From Nomia melanderi (lineage: Eukaryota > Arthropoda > Insecta > Hymenoptera > Halictidae): 64,000 bases of DNA. The DNA is taken from positions 3,100,001-3,164,000 of the forward strand of contig NC_135002.1 in the NCBI RefSeq assembly GCF_051020985.1. The letters run 5' to 3'. This document shows, piece by piece, positions 47,001 through 62,000 of the stretch. Made by a program: the position numbers and the translations under genes. A model generated the notes under the pieces. It ran no database searches and was not told the origin of the DNA. It saw nothing but the letters and a program-made list of their open reading frames with translations. Every line of letters starts with the position of its first letter. The first letter of the stretch is position 1.

Positions 47001-50000
47001 GCGTCGAATTGGAATATCCCGGCTCGCCGCGGGGATCCCGCCGACAACCGGTCACGTCCGCGCGTTTTAGTCCAGTTTTACCGCCATTCGGAATCCTTTC
47101 TCAGGCGAAAACTCGGTCTCCGCGCACCGTATTGCGTTCTACGGAATTGGCTGTTGGGTTAACCTTTCCAAGGACGAAGCTTATTCGGGTCGGACGGAGA
47201 TGGTTTTAGCTTCGTTTCTAACGCGTCGAGTGTCGCACGATTTTGACGAGGAAAATGTATAAAATGAAAGTAATCCAATATCGAATTATGTAACTGAAAT
47301 GCGTTATTATTGTTGGAGGTTTATCTTGTTGAATGCCACTGCGTTAGGTAGTATTACTAGTCATACAGAAAAGTTTCTAAATAATCATCGTTTAATTGAA
47401 GAAATTGTAGTAATTCGATTTGGTTGACCGGTGACCCCCGTGGCATTCAACGTGTTAACCACTTGCGCTGGAAAGACGCACGTCGTGACGTTTTTGTTCC
47501 AAATTTGCCGACGACGTATTGTACACGTCGATAGAATTATTGGATTATATATTCCAGTTTGTTTTAAAATCTACTTTGTACAAAATTACTGATACACGAA
47601 ATTAGTGTATATATGTGTATATAATAGATGAAGACAAAATTCTTCGTGCGAGGTCCTGCCGAGTTTCTGAATTCGTTGCCAATACAAGTGGTTAACAAGA
47701 GACGGTTCCAGAGAGGAACCAATGGACGTATTTTCTGTTTCATGGAGTATGGAAAAATTCTGTTTTGAAGATAGGACTGTCTGGAATTGTTAGATTGATA
47801 TTTTTGTTATTTCCAGTACTGTTATTAGTGGCGTTACTATTAGTATTACTTATAATATAGTTGTCACTTTTGTTATTGTTGTTATTATAAAACTAAAGTA
47901 TCGACTGAGTTGCAATTAACATTATTGAAATCGAAAGGTGAACGATACAAAGAGAAACGAAGAGAAATGAGAAAAACGCGCGAGAGACGAAATGCTCCGA
48001 AGTTCTCGATTAAAACCGTTCGCCCCCGCGATTTTTTGTAATCAACTATTTCCCATTTGCGGCTGATCAAGTTCCATTTTGCAGAAAGGATTGTCTGGAA
48101 CTGTTATATTGCTACTTTTATTTCTAGTATCGTTATTAGTGGCATTACTTATAATATTGTTGCTACTATAATTATGTTATTATTATGACTGTGCTGTAAT
48201 TAACATTACTGAAATCGAAAGCTGAACGACACGAAGAGAAACGAAGAGAAACGAGAGAAACGCGCGAGAGACGAAATGCTCCGAAGTTCTCGATTAAAAC
48301 CGTTCGCCTCCGCGATTTTTTGTAATCAACTATTTCCCATTTGCGGCTGATCTCTTGACCTTTAACCCCGCGAGGATCGGTACATTAATCTAGGTCAGCG
48401 GAAGGGGCGGCCAATAAGACAGCGCGATGGAACGAAAAACATTCTCGGGGATGCATAATAAAGTCGGCACGCTCGCGAGCGTCGAAAATGGCGGACGAGA
48501 GTCCGCGGAACGGAACCGTCGGATAATTCCATTTATTTCCCGGGACAATGGAAATCTCCGATGAAAACGTGTGCTCGAGGAAAGCCGCGCGCGCTCGGAA
48601 GTCGCGGCGGAGGAAAGGGGGGACGGGAGGGGACGGGAAGGTTCCGCGACAGAAAAGTTGAAACGCAACGAGACGATGGAATATTTAATCGAGGGTCGGC
48701 ACGGAAATAGAATCGCGGTGGGAACGAGTTCAAAGATGGTAATAGATTTACGGGCGAGGGGTGGGCGGGAGGGGAAGCCAGCTGAAAACTGACTTCGCCG
48801 GAATAATTGGATGCCGCGGTTCCTCCTCGCTCTGAGAAATAATTATAAATCCGCAATCCCGGCGCGCAACAAGCGGACGACGCGGTTCTCACGGCAATTC
48901 CGCGAGAGGAGGATGTCACGACGGTTTCACCGGGGCTCTCCGTTAACCACTTAAGCGCCGACTTATCTTGCGCTAACGAACGACCGTCGAAAATCAACTG
49001 CTACCTTCTTGTAATTAATCTTCTCGGAGAATATGTTTGGGACAGTTTTATTTTGGACGAAGGATCTTTTGGAGTTGGAATCTGTGGTATTTGAATACTA
49101 GGTTGACGATCGGAAGATACCGGTATAATTAGCTCTTTGCACTCGAAAATTTTTCACTAGAAATATTCAATATTCTCCGATGACAGACGATGTCCTTTGG
49201 AACTAATTAATGAGAAAACATATACGAATTAAGGAGGAAAGTTATTTTATTTCAATATTCCATGTATTGATGTGTCATACGAAGCTTGATATTGTATATA
49301 AGTCTTTATAATTTTGCAAATCAAATCGTGTGATTGAGAGTCACCTCTCGAGTGCAAAGGGTTTTCAAGTTGGGATAAACGGACTTTTAGAGAAAAGTTG
49401 AAGCTCGTTGGAATGATAATTGGAAGACATCAATGGTAGAATAATGTCACTAGTATGACTTGGAGTGAAGGAGGTGATACAATAATGCAGCTAGAAAATC
49501 GCGCGGATGCAAGATGCAGTTTTCCGCTCGAGGCCTCGGTGAAAGTTTCGATTGTGACAGTCCACTTCCTCGGAGAGGGGGAAGGAAACAAAGAAATAAT
49601 GAACGTGTTTCGCGCGTTTAGTCGCTCATTTACGAAATTAACCCTTAGCACACCAGATTGTTTTGTAATCTATCAGCAACTGCAACTAATTTTTATAGTA
49701 TTCTTATACCGCCTTAAGAAACCAACGTCTGCACGAAGATAAGTGGACACGTCATTGCTTGACTCTGACTAATGAATAATTACAGAGGACGCTTCGGTTA
49801 GAGTGTTTTTCCTTTGATCAATGAGGCAAACACGTGTTTTCCAAGCGAAGCTGCAATACTTTGGTCTCCCGAATAACCTCAGAGGTCTCTCGAAGACTTC
49901 GGAGGATGTTTAAGGTTTCTCGCAGACGACTGTGAACGTTGCTTAAGAAGATATAGACATCCTCCAAGAAGTTTAGCAATTTCTAGGATCTCCTAAAGGT

Positions 50001-53000
50001 TCTTCAAGGGCTTTCGGAATTCTTTAGAGGATTCACCAGGACTCGGAGGTCCCGCAGGATCTGAAACGAAGCTTCCAGAGGGTTTGGATCTCTCTTAGAA
50101 GATTCTACAGATTTATCGAGAAGATTCTGGACCTTTTATGACTTCCCGGAGGTTCCTCAAGAATGTTTGGACTCCCTAGAGGATCCAGTCCTCTGCATGT
50201 CCTATTCTACGATAAAACTTCGACAAATCTTGCGATAGAGATCAAGAGATCAAGGATCTCTGGATCCCCCGCGAGCTCTGCAAGGACTTCTCAAGCTTCT
50301 AGGAGCCTGACGAACACTTTAACACTTTAATTGTTAATTCAAAATATTTTAATGTATCAAACTATCAATTCTTCCGAATTTAATTTCGTAGATAATTGAC
50401 TCTGCCAATTCTAATTGCCAAAATTTCCTGATGTGTTTTATCTAAATTTCCAATATCTTAACACTAGGTTCGCGGAACGCGTCAAATTGACGCATATTGG
50501 ATTTTAGAAATATTATTTTGTAAATGTTTACGCCGACTTTGATTGATGCGATCACACTGATATGTACCCCAATTACCTATCAATCTCCAGTTTCCACAAT
50601 CTAAATAAACGAGCATCAATTCTTTTAGGAATAATGGAATGAAGACAATAAATGCCCGTGAACCTAGTGTTGATCTCTAATAAACAACTAATTAAACGAC
50701 AACACAAAAATGCGTGAATCAACGAATAAACCTATTCCAATATTCTACATCTAATTACGTTATATACACTACACAAGTGTTTTCAAGTGATCATCGTATA
50801 ATTGAGTGAACCACAGTAATTCGATTCGATCAGGGCGACCCCCGTAATGTTCAACGTGTTAAACACAATCAACGGCATAAAGAACCGCGAAACGAGGTGC
50901 GCTTTGAGCGAGGCTCCCCGGCTGCCGCGGAAACGCTGGCCGAAATTCCGGCACGGTAACGAGATTGCCCGGCGGAAACCAATTTTCCTAGGCGAGGCTG
51001 GATCGCGAAAGCGAAAGTTCGAGGCACGAGTCGCGTGGCTCTATCGTTAGTGACACTCGAGTAGAGTTCGGTCAATGGTAGTTTAAAATAGAGAGAGAGG
51101 CGAAGAGCGAGGAAGAGAGCTGTGCAACGGCGCGACGTGTGCCGCCTTTCCATGCGCGACACCCGATCGGTTTTCAATGACAGGTACGTTTCTTTGTAAC
51201 TCATTCACTCCGGCGGAGACGTTCCGGTAACAATCGACGCTCAATGGGACGCTACTCGGCGTTAAGGGCCCGCTGATCCCTTTGGCATTGGACGCAGGAT
51301 TTAAGAAGCTTTGCGACTCGACGGTGTCGAGAAAGGGCGGGGGAGGGCTCGAATGTCAACCGTGCGAGCTATTAGCTGTGTTCGTTGGGAATTGGGTGTA
51401 AGCTGGAGTGGGGTGAGTGCACTCCAGTTTTTAGTTTGATTTTCAATCCGTATAATTTGTTTTATAATACGTTAACATTTATTGAAATCAACGTTGACCC
51501 AGTTTTTAGTAAGTTTGACTTTCAACCCATGTAATTTGTTTTATAATACATTAATGTTTGTCGAAATCAACTAACACTTGAGTTAATACGGTTTAATTGA
51601 CATTGATAAAAATACCAATTTCACTTGTATATTTTAACCCCTTGCACTCCAGAGGCGCCTAATATTTTGTACTAAGAAGGAAAATCGAAGAAATGTTATG
51701 GCATTTCTCATTTTCGCTAGGAATACTATAAAAATTAGTTACAGTTGCTGATTACAAAACAACCTGGAGTGCTAAGGGTTAAGGTGTTTAATTTTTGATA
51801 GTATTGTTATTAGATTTGTTATTGTTGTTACTGAATTTGGAATTCCTGTGAGTACTGCTACTGGATTTGTAATTTTTATTGCTATTCTTGTCAGATTCGT
51901 TATTCTCGTCACTACTATCATTGAATCTGTAATTCCTGTTACTGTTGCTGTTTGTACTTATTGCAATAGTTATTAAATTTGCAATGCTTGTTACTATTGT
52001 CATTAGATACACTGTTATCAAACTATATTAGATTCAATAAGAATACGATTTACCAGCTGATACACATTTTTCCTGTTAACCTCTTGCGCTGGAAAGACGT
52101 GCCACGCGCGAGACGTTTTTGTTCCCAAATCGTCAACGATACGTTTCACACATTGATAATCTCGTTGCATCACGCATATTACATTGTTTCGAAATGTACC
52201 ACTCTATATAAAATGATTAATAAACAAAATTAGCATACATACTCGCGTGAAATAGGTAAAAACAAAATTCCCACAAGACTTTGCTAAATCTCTGAATTAA
52301 TTCCTGGTGCAAGTGGTTAAGTCCACCGAACAACGTTGAACACAGAAGCGATTATCAATACAAACATACTCTATCCGAAAATCAGGATATTAATTCCCTA
52401 AAGAACGAAGGAAACTACGTATCGACACAGCCGGCGCTGTCGACAGAATCACCGACAGCCCTTCATGCTATCGCCGACAGATATTTCACGCGGAGACCGC
52501 GGGCGAAATCGAATTAACTGCAACAGAGGGTCATTAAATCCGGCGAACAAGGTAATTCGGTAAACGTCCGGCCGAACGGACGTTTAATTTGCTCGGTTCC
52601 GTCGACGACGCGCCCGTCAATAATAGAAATCGAACGGCAACGGGCTGAAAAACGTCCCGGCCGTCGCGTCCGATCGCCGAAAAAAGAGGAGGACGAAGTT
52701 CAATCGCGATTTCGCGGTACTGTTTGTCACGCGGTGGACAAACGGCCCCGACAAAAGCGCTCGTCGCTGAATGGCGGACCGTCGGACGCGCGGACACCAG
52801 ACGGTTCGCCGTTGGAAACATGGAAAATGAGAAACAACGAGAAGGCCGCGCGACGACGCGAGACGTCGTTGTTTCGCGGCTGACGCCACGTTCGACGATT
52901 CCGTTTCATCTAATCCTTTCTCTCCTCTTTCGAACGTGAATTTATTGTTAAGAATACATACGATTAAGCAATAACCCTCATCGTTTGCATTTCTATAGTC

Positions 53001-56000
53001 AAGGAACACTTAGTTTTTACAACGATACAGAAAAAGGCTCGGACACGTTAAATAAAACCCTAACCATTCGACACACCATAAGAAACAAATTAAGACATTT
53101 TCAATACACAAAGGACGGCTTAGCTTCGCGACACCCTAACGGTACTCCTCACTCCTACTGACGATCCTGACTTGACCTGTCCGACTTACCCTGCAAAGCG
53201 TGACCACAAGACAGCAGATTCAACCCCCAACAACTTCATTGGACGAAAATATTTCGAAAATATTAGTGTTAATGAACAATATGAGTGTACTTCGAGTAAC
53301 TCCGTTTCGGTGACATTCGATGAAACGTTAAAAAGATGTCAAGTGAAATATCTCGGAATGTTCTGTTTCTTGAAAGTATTCTAATGCTTCTGTTATCAGT
53401 TATTAGCCTTTGACACATTCATCGCTGAATCACTCACCAAACTATTTACGATCCAAGCACTTCTAAAGGAACAAACTGAATAATCATGGAGAAATGATAG
53501 TATTCTGTTGCGAGTACACTTGTCATGCATAGAAAATGTCATTTGCTATTCAAATTGCAATTTCAGTGAAAACTAAAATATATTTCTCAAGATATTCGAA
53601 ATACAATATTTGAAGACCAAGGCGAAACAACTCGTCACGCGGAAATAGTTACCATTTGCTATTCGAATGGCAATTCCATTAACACTAGAACTACCGTACC
53701 GTAAAATGACTGGTTTTGAACTTTTTGTTTCGTAATTATTATCTTAAAAGCATTCAATAATTGAAATGATCTTGAAAATAAATAATTTCATTTGAATACT
53801 ATGAATCTAAAAAAACTGACAATAATCTATTGTTACAATTTTTATACGGATTACATATTGATCGTATTAAATGCTCGGTACTTCTAGTGTCAAAAACTAA
53901 AATATATTTTTCATTCAAGACGAAATAAACCGAACGAATAACAACGTATAAACAATTATTCCGAAGAACCTGTATACAGTGAACATTTAAATGCACAATT
54001 CAGGTACACACTTTTCACAGAGGTCACCACGGCAAACCGGCTGCCGTCTAATGCGGCAAAAGTGCCCTCGGCATATCCGGTCGTATCTCAGCGAAAGCCC
54101 TATCTCAGTGGAGCCAATCGTTCGACGAATAAATTCGAGGCATCGAGACGGAAACGAGACGTGCTAAAAACTTCGTGAACAGCGGGGAGAACGCGGAGAA
54201 TTTGTTGGAATCGAACTGAACCGAAACGAACGGCCGGCCGAGACCCGAACGACGGGAACGCCGCGCGTTCTAGAACAAAAGTAGCTTATCGATCCCGGCT
54301 TTCTCGGAAATTTAACGATGGTTTTGTCATATCTCGGTGCCGTGCGCGGCGGCGGCGCACAGTGCGGCCGCCTGTGGACGAATCGAAAATTCAACGATTT
54401 GAAAACTGAAAATTGGATACAGAATGATTTTCATTTGAAAAATAACTATTTTCTGCGAATAAACTCAGTTTTACAATTTATATAGCGTTGCAATAGAAAA
54501 GAAAATATCCATTATCATTGAAGAAACTTCATAATATCCCTGTAATGTTAACAAAAATATAACCACCATATGTTTAGCTATATACTGTACAACTTTTGTC
54601 AAAAAGTTCAATAACTGAATAAAAAATTCAATAACTTAAAAAATATGAGTGATACAAAGAAATGTTTCAGTTATTGAATTTTGTCCAGAAAACGCCTGTA
54701 GAGGTAAGCCTAAAATTCGAAAAATTGAATAACGAAGGTTAGAGGTTACTAATGTGTTGCTAAGCAGTCCTTGCTATACAGAATGATTTTCATTTGAAAA
54801 ATAGCAATTATCTGCGAATAAACTCAGTTTCTCTATTTATATAGCGTTGGAATCGAGAAGCAAAATTATCATGTGTTTAGCTGTATACTTCACAGCTTTA
54901 GTCGGAAACATTTGTTCATATCACTCACACTTTCGCCCAGAAAAGGCCGTTTGGCCGGAAACTGAACGCACGACCCGTGCGGAATCGACAGAGGAAAGAA
55001 GCGTTAATTTCGCGGCCGCGGATCCCGCCCGCCACCAAATCGCTGGGGATTTTCTGGGTCAAGGGAGCGAATAAGCGGCTGGGAGACACGCGACCCGGGC
55101 ATAATGCTTTTTCACGCGAATCTCGTTTACTTTTCACAATATCAGAGCTTTTGTTCTCCTTTTGGGTAGCTGGTTTGCCGCAGCTAGAAGGGATTTGCGG
55201 GTGAAACTCGGTTTTCGCTCCATTTAGAGAAGACTGTGTTGAATCCAGGGAATTTCGAGTACAAGAATTCCAGTGTGATTGATGTATGTTTGAAGTTAGA
55301 AATTGAAGTTTGAGAATAATGAGATGAGAAACGTCAATACTCATGTAGAGCGAACGCATTCGTGAAATGGAGGCAGAAATATTGTTTCAGCGAATTACGA
55401 GAGAACACTTAACAATTCTGCGATAATGAAAGGACAATACTAAAATTCTAGAATATCCTACACATTGTAAGTTTTACTAATGTATAAGTTAACATTGCAA
55501 TATCTATTCTACGAAATTCAAATATTCTGCGGTAATAATAATACGATAATACGGAGAAAGTAGAGATACATGTTTCTGGAGCTACCTGAACTGTTCTACA
55601 GCTGCTTGCGCCGCTTCGCCAGACGAGAATCCGGACAGACAAGCATAAACGTGCGCGGAATGATTGTCTGCGAGTAACAGGGCGTGGAACCGATGTTATT
55701 TTCTTCTGGATTCAATTCAGGGATGTCACTTTCGTCTCTCCCGCGAAGAAACATGTCGCGTTGCCCGCGCTCGCCTCGGAAACCGTGCCGCTTTATTGAA
55801 CGCATTCGGCGCAGGTTTCTTAGCTTTCCAATAGAAAGAAATTTCTTTTATTCATGAACCGTCTGATTTGCATCGGGTCGCGTGCACGTGGGTTATTAAC
55901 GTGCGCGGTATCTTCTTATGATTCATACGCGAACGCGATTACACGGCGCCCGGGAAGTCATCGATACGTTTTTTCCCGGTGCCGTTACGACGATTCTGTT

Positions 56001-59000
56001 CTACAATTATTTCCGACGTGCATCGTCGAACGAGGAACACTTGAACCGTATAAATCGGAAGATGCGAACGGATTTCCTGTGGAAACGGATGGAAGAGGTA
56101 GATGAAAATATTCTGGGCCAAAGGAAGATGATGTCCTCAATTTTCGAAGGACAGCATTAAACATAAATCGGCGAAAATTAGGATCAACCTTCTCTGTGCT
56201 GTTAATTAAGAAACATATGAATTATATTGTTAATTATTATAATTAACTTTAATTATTAAAATTAAATATAATACATTATATTAAAAATTGTAATTATATT
56301 ATATGAATTATTCATGATATTAGCACATCGCGTACCGGCTAATTTTCAGAAAATTGAATTGCGCGGATGGCGATTTTCAGTGAGTTTAATTATACCACTA
56401 TCCACAGAAAAACTCAAGTATTGTTGTGTAATATATTTTAAACGCATCATCCGTTCAACACAACTTTAATCCTTTGTGGACGAAGATTCTCAGAAATATA
56501 CAAAATTTAAAAATACTTTAACCCCTCAACGCTCAGTTTTTTTTAAACAAACAGGCCAAAGAAATCAATTTTGATATACTGCGCTTTTGTTCCACGGAAA
56601 AAGGCTATATTTTATTCTTGAATAGATAAGTGTTATAGCTTACAATCCCATGTAAATGATGAATACCAATAAAACGATTTTTTTCCTTTGCTTTCACATT
56701 GTTATTTTCACAGTTTGACCTGTTCACGCTCGAATGAACTCGAGCGTACAAGTTAAGGGGTTAACCTTAAACATTCTAGATACTACAATGTAGAGTCTCA
56801 CAACTAACCGGAGCCGTGTTCGGAATATTCTACAGGTGCTGACGGTGACGCTGTCGCTGGGCGCCATGTTGCTGGGCATCTCGAGCTACTTGTTGACGGA
56901 ATACCAGCAGCGTCGAGCGTTCCTGGAGACCAGGCAGAGCCTGGAGGTTCAGCTGGTGATCGAGGAGCAGAGCGCCGAGCAGGAGAGGCTTCTGCTGAGC
57001 GTCCTGCCCGAACACGTCGCGGTGAAGATGCGTCAGGACCTCGGCGCCTCGCTGGACACCCAGTTCAAGAAGATCTACATGTCGAGGCACGAGAACGTCT
57101 CCATTTTGTACGCGGACATCGTCGGCTTCACGGCGATCTCGTCGACGTACAGCGCCAGCGAGCTGGTGAAAATATTGAACGAGCTGTTCGCGAGGTTCGA
57201 TCAGCTCAGCGAGAGGTAATAATCATGATTATTCGTACGGTGTATCGGGGACGGTTCCCTGCTCGATGGAAAAGTGGAGTATAATTGTCCATTTGAATAT
57301 CGGAAACTGGAACTGTGACTCGTGTTCCGCGGGTTCTAGCAAGTAGTCAACGGTATTTGGGACGGAGTATAGTTTTATGTTGTATGGCTGAACACTGGGG
57401 AAATGGAAGTTAGAAATTGGAAGTTTTATGTGTAGTTGGAGGGTAGAATGGCACTGTGATTGGTGGGAGTTATCGATTGCAGTAATTAAGTCTCTTGTTC
57501 TATACTCGAATTGTGTCTCTTTGTTTCTTTCTTGTTTGGCGCACTGGCGTTCGTTATTGTTCGGTATTATTCAGTATTATTTACTACTATTATTCACTAT
57601 TATTCACCAGTACTCACCACTACTCACCACTACTCACTACTATTCACCACTATTCTCCATTACTCTCTACTATTCATTACTACTCTAAAATAATATACTA
57701 CCAAAAAATTTAAACAACAAAAACGAGTTTTCTCTTCACAACAACTATATTCGTCATTAATAAAAAACAATTTAAGTCTGTTGTTCTATACTCGAATTGT
57801 GTCTCTTTGTTTCTTTCTTGTTTGACTTGTTCAGTATTCTTCACTATTATTCATTACTATTATTCACTATTATTTACCAGTACTCACCACTACTCACAAC
57901 TACTCAAAATTACTCACCACTATTCCTCATTATTCCCCATTTTCCCTATTAATCTCTACTATTCATTACCACTCTAAAACAATATACTACCCAAACACCT
58001 TAAACAACAAAAACGAGTTTCCTCTTCACAACTATACTCGTTATTAAAAAAAAATGGTCATCCTTCCATAACCAGTATATCCGACGCAAACATCGAAGAT
58101 ATCAAATCCGGGAATCTCCAGCACGAGTCCCTCCCGTCGTTACACGGCAAGGGGTGCACCGTGTTCGTGACTCAATTAGAGTTTCACCGGTTTAATCGGG
58201 AAGCTTCGGTTTCGTCGCGAAAGAGCCAGTAACGATACCACTTTGTCCCCGGACGTATCGATTGCCGGAGACATCCGTGAAGGACTCGCGTAACGAGACG
58301 GAGAAAAGGACTCGCCGGAATCCCCTGATAAAGTCAATTCCGCGGCTGGCGATCCGAGGATGTCCATTGTAGTACAGAGGAGGGGCGGCGATTTCATCGG
58401 ACTTAGCCGAGCGGACTCAAAACGAACCAATTCATCAGCCGTCGATACCTTAGCCGGCGATCGATCCAATTTTCTACGTGGTTTCTCTCCCTTTAACAAT
58501 GGACCCATGGAACTCGTCGACTCCACGGATATCGCGTTTCGTAATTATTTGTACTGATCTGAGAAATATTTAGTAAGAGTCTCTGTCAATTTGAATTGCG
58601 ATTGTGGATTTATCGTGATTCTTTGTGCCTGAAACTCGAAATTCTAATCACCAAGATAGACAATAGGAATAAACAGCCGTTTCTTTGGGAAGAATATAAA
58701 GTACAATGAGTCTCAATGAGAGATTGGGAAAATTAATGTTTTGGCTTCTGAGATTATTATACAATATATTCAGAATTATAAGAACGGATTTCTGACCTAG
58801 AAAAAACGAAGAAACGAGTGAATTCTCGAGTAAATAAGAATATTATTAATTCTTGGAATTGGTACAAATCTGGAAATATCGGAAAATCGACTGCACGTTG
58901 GCTTCTGAGCGACTCAAATATCTGTGAATCTAGTATTAGAACATTGTATTTGCAAAATTTAAATTAAGATTGAAATTTTTTATCTGTCTTTCAATATTTT

Positions 59001-62000
59001 CTGTTCCACTTAAGAAAGAAAATTTCGATTAGTCCGATTCGGATTATGCTCCGCAAGATTCGATTCAAGTCAAAGTCGGTTTGAAACGAGTGAATAAATA
59101 ACTGAATTTGTTGTTCGTATAATATCAACTTCTGTAATCCCGCATCCATTAATTCAGAGACGACAAAGGAGGATAAAGGAAGAACAACTGAATGAATAAA
59201 CATCCATCGGAAACGCCGCTCGGAGATTCAGCTTTTATCCGTTGAACAAAGTCCGAGAACAAAGTGGGGGGAAAAAAATGAAATCCCCCTCGTCCCTTTC
59301 CTGGGAATGAAATTCTCGCCGGTGTGGCCCGTTTTCACGCGATGATTTCAATCAGAAGGCTCTCGCAGTGGCGTAGTCAATGATACGGCAGCCTTGTCCT
59401 TATTCCGCTCGCAAGAAAAGCACACCGAGGAAACGAGGGATTCCTTTGCCGTTATTAAATGAAATATTTCTGTATCCAATCCCCTTTGACTCGCCGGGGC
59501 GAGGATTTTCCAATCTGAATGCGGAGGTCGTCCCGTAAATAAATGATCCCGCCGTTAAACATGCACGAATATATAGGCGAATATGCGCGGCACGGTTTCT
59601 TTTTCGAAACGGCGCATACTTGCGCTGAACCTTGCCCTTTATCCGCTTCTAATTAAAAGTCCACGTATTTATAGCGTCGTTTCTATTTTGTGTGAGCCCT
59701 TAGCGCGCGGCGGAGACGTGAATCGGTAAATAAAATGTAACACGTGAATAATCGAGGGGAAAAATGGGAAAGTAGATTGGAAAATTCAGCGACTCGCTCG
59801 TCTGTTTGTCCTATTTAATGATAGAGCATGCAAAGCTGACTTCTCATTGAAAAGTGAAAAAATTCATAAGAAATGAAACAAAGGAATTGTATTTACAAGT
59901 ATCTGTATATTTATAAATAACGGATATTGATTTGAATGTTTATTAAAAGATATAGAATATGCTTTAAGGTAAACGACGAATTAGCAATTTTTCTGAAAAT
60001 TGAATAAATGGAGAAGTTTTCTATGGAGATGTTTAGTACTGATTCTTCGATTGTTATCACATGTCTGATTTTCGCGATTTATTTTCAGGTACGAACAGCT
60101 GCGAATCAAGATCCTGGGCGACTGTTATTACTGTATAAGTGGAGCACCGGTCGAGAGGACCGATCACGCTGTTTTATGCGTGTACATGGGCCTGTCCATG
60201 GTGGAGGCGATCAAGTACGTCCAGCAGACGACGAACAGCCCCGTGGATATGAGGGTGGGCATACACACGGGCGCGGTTTTGGCGGGCGTGCTCGGCCAGA
60301 AACAGTGGCAGTTCGACGTGTACAGCAAGGACGTTGAATTGGCGAACAAAATGGAGAGCAGCGGAATGGCGGGGTGAGTTCTGTTGATAGGAGTGTTGTT
60401 GTCGTCGGAATTTTGAGCAGCTTGAATTTCGTGGACACTCGACAGCGTGGAAAATATTACTGTTAGGTTGCTGTTGAATTGTTATTAATACGATGCTATT
60501 GAAATAGGATTGAAATGAAGCATTGTTAAGGTTATAATTCACTGGAATTTCAGAATTAATATTAGTTCGTTATCGAAGTGATAGTAATGATATGATAGTA
60601 TTGAAATAGTATAGAAATGAAAGAAAAATATATACATTGACATTCGATTAGTATGAAGCAATTGGTTCGATGGTTGAAATAATAACTGCGCGTTTCTTGC
60701 AATTGAAGTTCGCATTTATGAAAAATTTTAGGAGATTCTTATTGACATTTTAATTGAGTTAAGGGATAAACGAATATCTTCCGGAGTGTTTTACCCGGAG
60801 ATACTATAAACGTGTAAAATCCTATTCGACCTGAATGAAAATAGTAAATCGGGAGACAGGCGGTTGATAATTTTAGCATAGTTACACGTATCGAGGATAC
60901 GTCTGCTGTTATAGTTATCAGATAGAAGCTGTTATTAAATGGACGGTGTAGGAAGCGTGTATTTAAAGCTTGAATTCAATATTTTTACTCCGCGCCGTCC
61001 TAGCAGAGGGTAATCTCTCCCTCGAGGCGAGGAGGAACGAAGAGGATTTCATTCTTTATTACGTAGGAAATAAAAACCACGGCCTGGCCGAATTTCGTTA
61101 TTTTTCCGGCGTGGACTGTCCCCGGGAAAATTGAAAACCTGATACAGAATAATTCAATTTCAACGGGGAAAATTCATCGTTTACAAACGCGACGCGAATA
61201 TTTCGGCCAATCAATCGACATAGAAACCTTCCTCGGTTTATCTGCAACTCCGAAAAGTCACTAAAAGACAACTTGTTTGTAAAAATTACGAGCATAATAA
61301 TAATTGACCTAATCTCGCGGAAGTAATCGCACTAAAGGAACGGATTTCAGAAATTACAATAAACTTCCTTTCGAAAAATTCGTGTGCACTGCGTATTATT
61401 CAAATTTCCGAACGGATTAAAATTCTCTTTTTATACATTGCAACGGAACACGAAGAAATTAATTTATAGAACATTGTTCATCGAAGAAAAGTGAAATCGC
61501 GTGATTTTCGAAGAGTCGAGGACACAATCGGTTAAATAAAATAAGCGTGGAGACCGGAAACGACGTTCCTCGGTCGCGTCGGGAATTAATGGCGCCGAGG
61601 GTGTACGGATTCGGCGCCTCGCCGAATGGTATCGATGCCGGGGAGCATAAAATACGTCCTTGACGGACCGCGGATACACAGCGAACGCTCCGGCCGCGTG
61701 TGTATATCTTTGACATTAATTACCCGGCGAAACGGGCGGCGTAGCAGTTTTTAATGCGCTGTCGTACGTCTATTTTCACGGAGCGCGTTAAAGGGCGAGG
61801 TGTCTGAATCAACGAGGCAGAGACGCCTGCCGCCTTGCCGTCCCATTCACTTTAAGCCCCGGCTAACGCGATTCCTCTGTCTATTTTTATAGTTAACCTG
61901 CACTATTTCATAACAATGTGGGTTTATCTCTGGGAAATCATTCGCTTAAATCTGTCGCAGAACAGTGAATCATGCAACAGAATTATAGAATATACTGTCT

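Larger units (their letters stand above)
38088..56835 (+). other. First coding intron of Ac3 (18.7 kb), repeat-rich
   Basis: It falls between TM5 and TM6 and is very long for this window. Between the listed repeats (39153-43945, 45396-48352, 49129-54860 and 56320-56764) I found no exon-like segment. CpG-rich patches at about 40600-40930, 42180-43380, 46640-47160, 48360-48980 and 52480-52900 carry only chance ORFs. A nested gene or alternative first exon cannot be excluded. Confidence 0.7.
57216..60088 (+). other. Ac3 intron 2
   Basis: It contains a duplicated TATTCAC/TACTCAC-rich block (57486-58054) and dispersed repeat K copy 2 (58627-58915). No other feature was recognised. Confidence 0.7.
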
